Assembly (NCBI GenBank): GCA_964352425.1
Contig: CAYGRZ010000005.1
Coordinates: 1 to 61,206 of the forward strand
DNA: 61,206 nt
From: JAMWCX01 sp964352425
GTDB taxonomy: Bacteria; Omnitrophota; Gorgyraeia; 2-01-FULL-45-10
Reading direction: 5' to 3'
In this document: piece after piece, positions 57,541 through 61,206 of the stretch
Numbering within the stretch: position 1 is the first letter of the stretch
How the letters are laid out: every line of letters starts with the position of its first letter
Notes under the pieces: generated by a model
What the model was told of the DNA's origin: nothing
The model's input: only the letters and a program-made list of their open reading frames with translations
The model's database searches: none
Translations under genes and position numbers: made by a program

Positions 57541-58566
57541 ATGACAACCACTTTCTTAAGGCTTTTTTTCATTTTTTTAAGCACGGTAGTCGGGTATTAT
57601 GTCGGGTCGCTGCTGGGCGGGTTCTCTCCCGCATGGGCTTTCGCGGGTTCGATCATGGGCTTCGTCGGCGCTCTCCTGATAATCGTGCTGGAGCTCGGCA
57701 TGAGGCGGTTCTCTATACGTAACCTCTCCGCCGCGGTCTTCGGGCTCCTGTTCGGGTTCTTCATGGCATGGGTCCTGACGAGCGTGCTCCGGCTGATCCC
57801 GATGTCGCTCGAGCTCTTCGCCTCGTTCCAGATCATCCTGATCCTGATCTTCTGCTACCTCGGCATGATCATCGCGATGCGCGGCAAGGACGAGTTCAAC
57901 CTGATCATCCCGTACGTAAAATTCGTCAGGCAGGACAAGCAGGAGGACGTGATCCTGCTCGACACGAGCGTGATCATAGACGGCAGGATCGCGGACATGC
58001 TTCAGACGCGCTTTATCGAAGGCAGGCTCGTCATACCGCGTTTTGTCCTGAAGGAACTGCAGCAGGTAGCCGATTCGCAGGACGCGCTGAAGCGCAACCG
58101 CGGCAGGCGCGGCCTCGATATATTGAACAAGATACAGAAGGCAGCGGCCTTCGACGTGCGGATACAGGAAGAGGATTTCCCCGACATAAAAGAGGTCGAC
58201 GCGAAGCTTGTGAAGCTCGCCAAGCTTCTCAGCGCGAAGATATTTACGAACGATTTCAACCTGAACAAGATAGCCGAGCTCCAGGGTATCCCGGTCCTCA
58301 ATATCAACGAGCTGGCGAACGCGCTCAGGCCGGTGATGCTGCCCGGCGAGTCGATGGACGTGAGGATCACGAAAGAGGGCAAGGAATACAACCAGGGCGT
58401 GGCGTACCTCGATGACGGGACTATGGTCGTGGTCGACAACTCCAGGCAGATGATAGGGACTGCCGTGAAGGTGGTCGTGACCAGCGTCCTCCAGACGTCC
58501 GCCGGCAGGATGATATTCGCGAAGCTCGAGGACCAGTCGAAGGGCGGGCCCTGGAAGGGCAAATGA
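57541..58566 (+). CDS. Membrane PIN-TRAM protein (YacL family)
   Basis: A 341-residue protein with four N-terminal membrane helices (about 1-110). A PIN domain (LLDTSVIIDGRIADMLQTRF ... IFTNDFNLNKIAELQGI) carries the acidic metal-binding residues, and a C-terminal TRAM domain (GEYNQGVAYLDDGTMVVVDNSRQMIGTAVKVVVTSVLQTSAGRMIFAKL, with the start approximate) binds RNA. This is the YacL architecture; function in RNA metabolism is likely but not proven. In Bacillus yacL precedes ispD, as here. It overlaps the ispD frame by 4 nt. Confidence 0.9.
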   Translation: MTTTFLRLFFIFLSTVVGYYVGSLLGGFSPAWAFAGSIMGFVGALLIIVLELGMRRFSIRNLSAAVFGLLFGFFMAWVLTSVLRLIPMSLELFASFQIILILIFCYLGMIIAMRGKDEFNLIIPYVKFVRQDKQEDVILLDTSVIIDGRIADMLQTRFIEGRLVIPRFVLKELQQVADSQDALKRNRGRRGLDILNKIQKAAAFDVRIQEEDFPDIKEVDAKLVKLAKLLSAKIFTNDFNLNKIAELQGIPVLNINELANALRPVMLPGESMDVRITKEGKEYNQGVAYLDDGTMVVVDNSRQMIGTAVKVVVTSVLQTSAGRMIFAKLEDQSKGGPWKGK

Positions 58567-59345
58567 TTCCCGTTAGAGATCTGAATCTGGCGGGGGCGAA
58601 AAGGGGAATCTCTAACGGGATGAGTCCCGCAATCCTTCCGGCCGGAAAGATCAGCAAGGCACGGTGCAGGGTAGTCGCGATCGTGCCCGCGGCAGGGTGC
58701 GGCAAGCGGCTGGGCTCGAAGGTCAGGAAACCGTTCGTGATGCTCGGCGGCCGTCCGCTCGTTGTCCATGCGTTGAAGACACTGAACGCCTGCGCATCGA
58801 TCGACGCTATAATAGTCGCGGCGGAGGCGTCACAGGTCCGTTCTTTTGAAAAACTTATTGAGAAATACAGGATAGGCAAGGTCGCCGCTATCGTGGCCGG
58901 AGGCACAACGCGGTATGAGTCCGTAAGAAATTGCCTGGGCAAAGTCGGCCCGTCGTTCGACATCGTCGTGATACACGACGGGGCCAGGCCGCTTGTCGAA
59001 AAGAAGACGATAGCCGATGCGATACGGTTGGCGCGCGCGTACGGCGGGTGTATCGTGGCGGTGCCGGAGAGCGATACCGTCAAGCTTGTCGATAAGGCGT
59101 TGTACATAAAGAAGACGCTCGACAGGAGCCGCATATTCAGGGCGCAGACGCCGCAGGCATTCAGGGCGGGCCTGATAAAGAAGGCGTACGCGTTACGGGG
59201 CGATACGGTCACCGATGACGCCAGTCTCGTCGAGGCGGTCGGCGGCAGGGTGAAGATACTTGCCGGGCCGTATCGGAACATAAAGGTCACCACCAAAGAA
59301 GACTTGGCTATAGCGAAGTATTTTTTAAAATATTCTAATCGTTAA
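58563..59345 (+). CDS. ispD: 2-C-methyl-D-erythritol 4-phosphate cytidylyltransferase, N-terminus from a repeat
   Basis: A 260-residue enzyme of the MEP isoprenoid pathway. The conserved domain starts at about residue 36: VVAIVPAAGCGKRLGSKVRKPFVMLGGRPLVVHAL, then VVIHDGARPLV and RAQTPQAFRAGLI. The first 35 residues are encoded by a palindromic element (13-bp arms at 58568-58580 and 58608-58620) and have no counterpart in the family. Possible starts are ATG 58563 (overlapping the previous stop), ATG 58620, or a later non-ATG codon. Confidence 0.9.
   Translation: MIPVRDLNLAGAKRGISNGMSPAILPAGKISKARCRVVAIVPAAGCGKRLGSKVRKPFVMLGGRPLVVHALKTLNACASIDAIIVAAEASQVRSFEKLIEKYRIGKVAAIVAGGTTRYESVRNCLGKVGPSFDIVVIHDGARPLVEKKTIADAIRLARAYGGCIVAVPESDTVKLVDKALYIKKTLDRSRIFRAQTPQAFRAGLIKKAYALRGDTVTDDASLVEAVGGRVKILAGPYRNIKVTTKEDLAIAKYFLKYSNR
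58568..58620. repeat. Palindromic element at the ispD 5' end
   Basis: Perfect 13-bp arms TCCCGTTAGAGAT (58568-58580) and ATCTCTAACGGGA (58608-58620), with a 27-nt loop containing a G-rich GGCGGGGGCG run. It spans the stop of the PIN-TRAM gene and the first codons of ispD. Confidence 0.85.
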
Positions 59346-59543
59346 AAGAGGTAGTCCTTCAGCGCCTACAATGCTCCTGTTCGTCGCATTGTTTAACGGC
59401 GCTTTCCCTCGACTGCGCTCGGGATGGTCCGCACTTCGACTTTGCTCAGTGCGAATGCTGAGCATAGTCGAAGCATTCGAGGGATGGTGAGCAAGGTCGA
59501 ACCACAGGATCAAATTTACACCGCAAATTTGGGAGGTGCTGTT

Positions 59544-60020
59544 ATGAGAGTCGGGATAGGATATGATATCCACAGGCTTGTTGAGGATAGGCCGCTCATC
59601 CTGGGCGGTGTCGAGATACCGTTTTTTAAAGGGCTCCTGGGCTACTCGGACGGCGATGTTGTGATGCACGCGGTCTCGGACGCGATGCTGGGCGCTCTCT
59701 CGCTCGGCGATATAGGGACGCATTTCTCGAACACCGACCCCGAGTACAAAGACATATCGTCCGGCAAGATCCTGAGGGCGGTCGCCGCGATGATAGCCGA
59801 AAAGAACTATGCCGTGAACAACGTCGATACGATGATACTTGCCGAAGAGCCGAAGATCTACCCGTTCAGGGATAAGATGGCCGACTCTCTTGCCGGCGCG
59901 CTCGGGATCCCGAAAGAGCGGATAAACATAAAGGCGACGACCAACGAAGGCGTCGGCTCCATCGGAAAGGGCGACGCGATAGCGGCCTTTGCCGTCGTCA
60001 CGCTGGAAGAGAAGAGATAA
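59544..60020 (+). CDS. ispF: 2-C-methyl-D-erythritol 2,4-cyclodiphosphate synthase
   Basis: A 158-residue trimeric enzyme following IspD in the MEP pathway. Zinc ligands and motifs are in place: GIGYDIHRL (Asp, His), GYSDGDVVMHAVSDAMLGALSLGDIGTHF, and KATTNEGVGSIGKGDAIAA. The start is ATG 59544 with GGGAGGTG just upstream. An in-frame ATG at 59424 lies in repetitive spacer and is rejected. The 200-nt spacer 59346-59543 contains short inverted repeats (TCGACTTTGCTCAG-type) and a CAAATTT hairpin abutting the ribosome site. Confidence 0.95.
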   Translation: MRVGIGYDIHRLVEDRPLILGGVEIPFFKGLLGYSDGDVVMHAVSDAMLGALSLGDIGTHFSNTDPEYKDISSGKILRAVAAMIAEKNYAVNNVDTMILAEEPKIYPFRDKMADSLAGALGIPKERINIKATTNEGVGSIGKGDAIAAFAVVTLEEKR

Positions 60021-60036
60021 GATCCTTCGATTGCGC

Positions 60037-60055
60037 CCTGCCTGCCGGCAGGCGG
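60037..60055. repeat. GC palindrome in the ispF-cysE spacer
   Basis: CCTGCCTGCCGGCAGGCGG, the same element type as at 53594-53613 and inside uvrC. Confidence 0.8.
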
Positions 60056-60077
60056 GCTCTTCGTCGCAATCTCAGGA

Positions 60078-60099
60078 TCAAATTTGCACGCAAATTTGA
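60078..60099 (+). promoter_or_regulatory. Hairpin directly before the cysE ribosome site
   Basis: Perfect 10-bp arms TCAAATTTGC and GCAAATTTGA with a 2-nt centre, preceded by CAGGA and followed by GGTG and the ATG at 60109. A similar but less perfect hairpin, also preceded by CAGGA, lies at 59510-59532 before ispF. Confidence 0.55.
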
Positions 60100-60108
60100 G
60101 GTGACACT

Positions 60109-60798
60109 ATGACAATATTCCTGAAAGCGCTGCTCGTGCTTATCATAGCCTTCGCCGTGTTCTGGACGGCGATAGCGGTCCTGTTCAAGAAGGAAATCAG
60201 GGCGGTCTTCGACCGCGATCCCGCGGCCGTCAATTTCCTGGAGGTGCTCCTTACCTACTCGGGCCTCCACGCGATCATCTTCTACAGGGTAACACACAGC
60301 TTGCGCGCGATGAGCGTGCCGTTCCTGCCGCGATGGATGTCGCAGCTGGCGCGGTTCTTGACCGGCATCGAGATACATCCGGGAGCCGAAATAGGGAACC
60401 GTTTCTTCATCGACCACGGGATGGGCGTGGTCATAGGGGAGACGACGATCATCGGTGACGACGTGCTTCTGTACCAGGGTGTCACGCTGGGCGGCACCGG
60501 GCTGCAGAAGGGAAAGCGCCATCCGACGATCGGCAATAATGTTGTCATAGGAACGGGCGCCAAGGTGCTCGGCAATGTCACCGTGGGCGACAATTCTTAT
60601 ATAGGCGCGAACGCCGTCGTAATAAAGGATGTCCCTGCGAATTCCACAGTCGTCGGTGTCCCCGGCAGGGTCACAAAACAGGACGGCAAAAAAATAGACT
60701 TCAGCCTCGACCATATCCACGTGCTCGACCCGCTGCTGCAGGAGATGGAAGAACTGAAGAAGCGCCTCGATAATATCGAGAAGCGAAATGACAAATGA
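60109..60798 (+). CDS. cysE: Serine O-acetyltransferase with an N-terminal membrane helix
   Basis: A 229-residue enzyme making O-acetylserine for cysteine synthesis. The left-handed beta-helix hexapeptide repeats are clear (IHPGAEIGNRFFIDHGMGVVIGETTIIGDDVLLYQGVTLGGTG; IGNNVVIGTGAKVLGNVTVGDNSYIGANAVVIKDVPANSTVVGVPGR). The FIDHG and GETT motifs carry the catalytic His and the acetyl-CoA site. The first 25 residues (MTIFLKALLVLIIAFAVFWTAIAVLF) form a hydrophobic helix not usual for CysE. cysS follows 142 nt later. Confidence 0.93.
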   Translation: MTIFLKALLVLIIAFAVFWTAIAVLFKKEIRAVFDRDPAAVNFLEVLLTYSGLHAIIFYRVTHSLRAMSVPFLPRWMSQLARFLTGIEIHPGAEIGNRFFIDHGMGVVIGETTIIGDDVLLYQGVTLGGTGLQKGKRHPTIGNNVVIGTGAKVLGNVTVGDNSYIGANAVVIKDVPANSTVVGVPGRVTKQDGKKIDFSLDHIHVLDPLLQEMEELKKRLDNIEKRNDK

Positions 60799-60940
60799 CG
60801 AAATTCGAATGACAAGGCAAGTTTAAAGTTCAAAAGTCAAAGTTCAAAGTGACAGTCAAAAGTTTAAAACTTTTTACTTTAATTTTTAACTTTGGACTTT
60901 GGACTTCAATTGTCATTTGTGCTTTGACATTTGTCATTCA
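60787..60940. repeat. Long dispersed intergenic repeat, copy B
   Basis: Second copy of the spacer element at 53577-53755, able to fold on itself, without the GC palindrome. It runs from the last codons of cysE to the cysS ATG. Confidence 0.85.
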
Positions 60941-61206
60941 ATGAATATGAAGATCTACAATTCCCTCACGAGAAAGAAAGACGAATTCATCCCTCTTGAA
61001 GAAGGCAGGGTCGGCATGTACGTATGCGGGCCGACCGTCTACGACGAGCCGCACATCGGCCATGCCAGGAGCGCATACATCTTCGATGTGGTGCGCAGGT
61101 ACCTCTCATATAAAGGCTATCGGGTGACGTTCGTGAGGAATGTCACCGACGTGGACGACAAGATAATCAATAAGGCAAGAGAAGCTAAGAGCTCAGAGCT
61201 GAGAGC
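60941..61206 (+). CDS. cysS: Cysteinyl-tRNA synthetase, N-terminal part (runs off the window)
   Basis: The first 88 codons of CysRS: MKIYNSLTRKKDEFIPLEEGRVGMYVCGPTVYDEPHIGHARSAYIFDVVRRYL, with the zinc Cys (CGPTVYD) and HIGH motif (HIGH). ATG 60941 or 60947 are both possible. After DVDDKIINKARE the sequence changes into 7-bp repeats (AAGAGCT, CAGAGCT, GAGAGC, 61187-61206), encoding residues unlike the family. They look like a repeat insertion, continuing beyond the window. Confidence 0.93.
   Translation, partial: MNMKIYNSLTRKKDEFIPLEEGRVGMYVCGPTVYDEPHIGHARSAYIFDVVRRYLSYKGYRVTFVRNVTDVDDKIINKAREAKSSELR

Noticed and set aside
59424..59543. 40-residue N-terminal extension of ispF
   Set aside because: It is encoded by repetitive spacer. 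A good ribosome site precedes the ATG at 59544, where family homology starts.

Overview
The window reads as chromosomal DNA of a diderm, LPS-making bacterium of the Planctomycetota-Verrucomicrobia-Chlamydiae side of the tree, most likely Candidatus Omnitrophota (OP3). This placement is inference from protein style and gene content (Wza/BY-kinase export, LptE, Lol, Mla, Lnt, McsA-McsB-ClpC, a very large secreted protein with an HIT/GalT-like core, abundant palindromic intergenic repeats). No 16S gene is present to prove it. Most intervals are ordinary, densely packed housekeeping DNA. The unusual material lies in the short spacers, at gene ends, and in three accessory patches.

Layout. 1-2400: accessory patch with a nucleotidyltransferase gene pair behind a promoter/operator, an ORF6N-domain gene remnant, and an AbrB/RelE-type toxin-antitoxin pair lying between two 63-bp direct repeats. 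2447-8759: polysaccharide export locus (FecR-domain protein, outer-membrane barrel, Wza-like lipoprotein, Wzz/BY-kinase, O-antigen ligase-like protein, TPR lipoprotein) behind three tandem 42-bp promoter repeats. 8866-9176: tRNA-Ala and tRNA-Leu. 9177-10623: PilZ protein, an XRE-HTH/receiver fusion regulator and a small divergent gene with an operator inside its promoter. 10680-18523: nfo, leuS, a TMTC-like membrane TPR protein, comEA-like and comEC. 18618-31339: PilZ, BamD-like protein, LptE, holA, rpsT (minus strand), murJ, uvrC, prfB (programmed frameshift), secA, lnt. 31350-32330: a REP-associated tyrosine transposase flanked by palindromes, plus an orphan small gene. 32331-36156 (minus strand): comM, yraN, spoVG, and an ECF sigma/anti-sigma pair, with a candidate structured RNA on the plus strand between spoVG and the anti-sigma gene. 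36368-43497: multi-PAS/GAF GGDEF/HD-GYP sensor, lysS, lolC/E, lolD. 43817-48334: 1505-aa secreted protein. 48573-end: aminotransferase, mcsA, mcsB, clpC, AsmA/TamB-like protein, mlaE, mlaF, mlaD, PIN-TRAM (yacL), ispD, ispF, cysE and the start of cysS.

How it fits together. Envelope building dominates: LptE, BamD-like, Lnt, LolC/D, MurJ, Mla and polysaccharide export. c-di-GMP signalling is represented by the GGDEF/HD-GYP sensor and two PilZ-type proteins. The ECF sigma factor probably reads a 30-bp promoter type that I find three times: in front of its anti-sigma gene, in front of spoVG-yraN-comM, and at the left edge. The right end keeps the Firmicutes gene order mcsA-mcsB-clpC ... yacL-ispD-ispF-cysE-cysS, with an AsmA-Mla lipid-transport block in the middle.

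Most surprising are the small repeats. GTAG-headed palindromes flank a RAYT transposase, and a chimeric copy 11 kb away carries the last codons of comM. GC palindromes and 7-bp tandem repeats have entered gene ends and even gene interiors (uvrC, holA, lnt, ispD, prfB, lolD, cysS).
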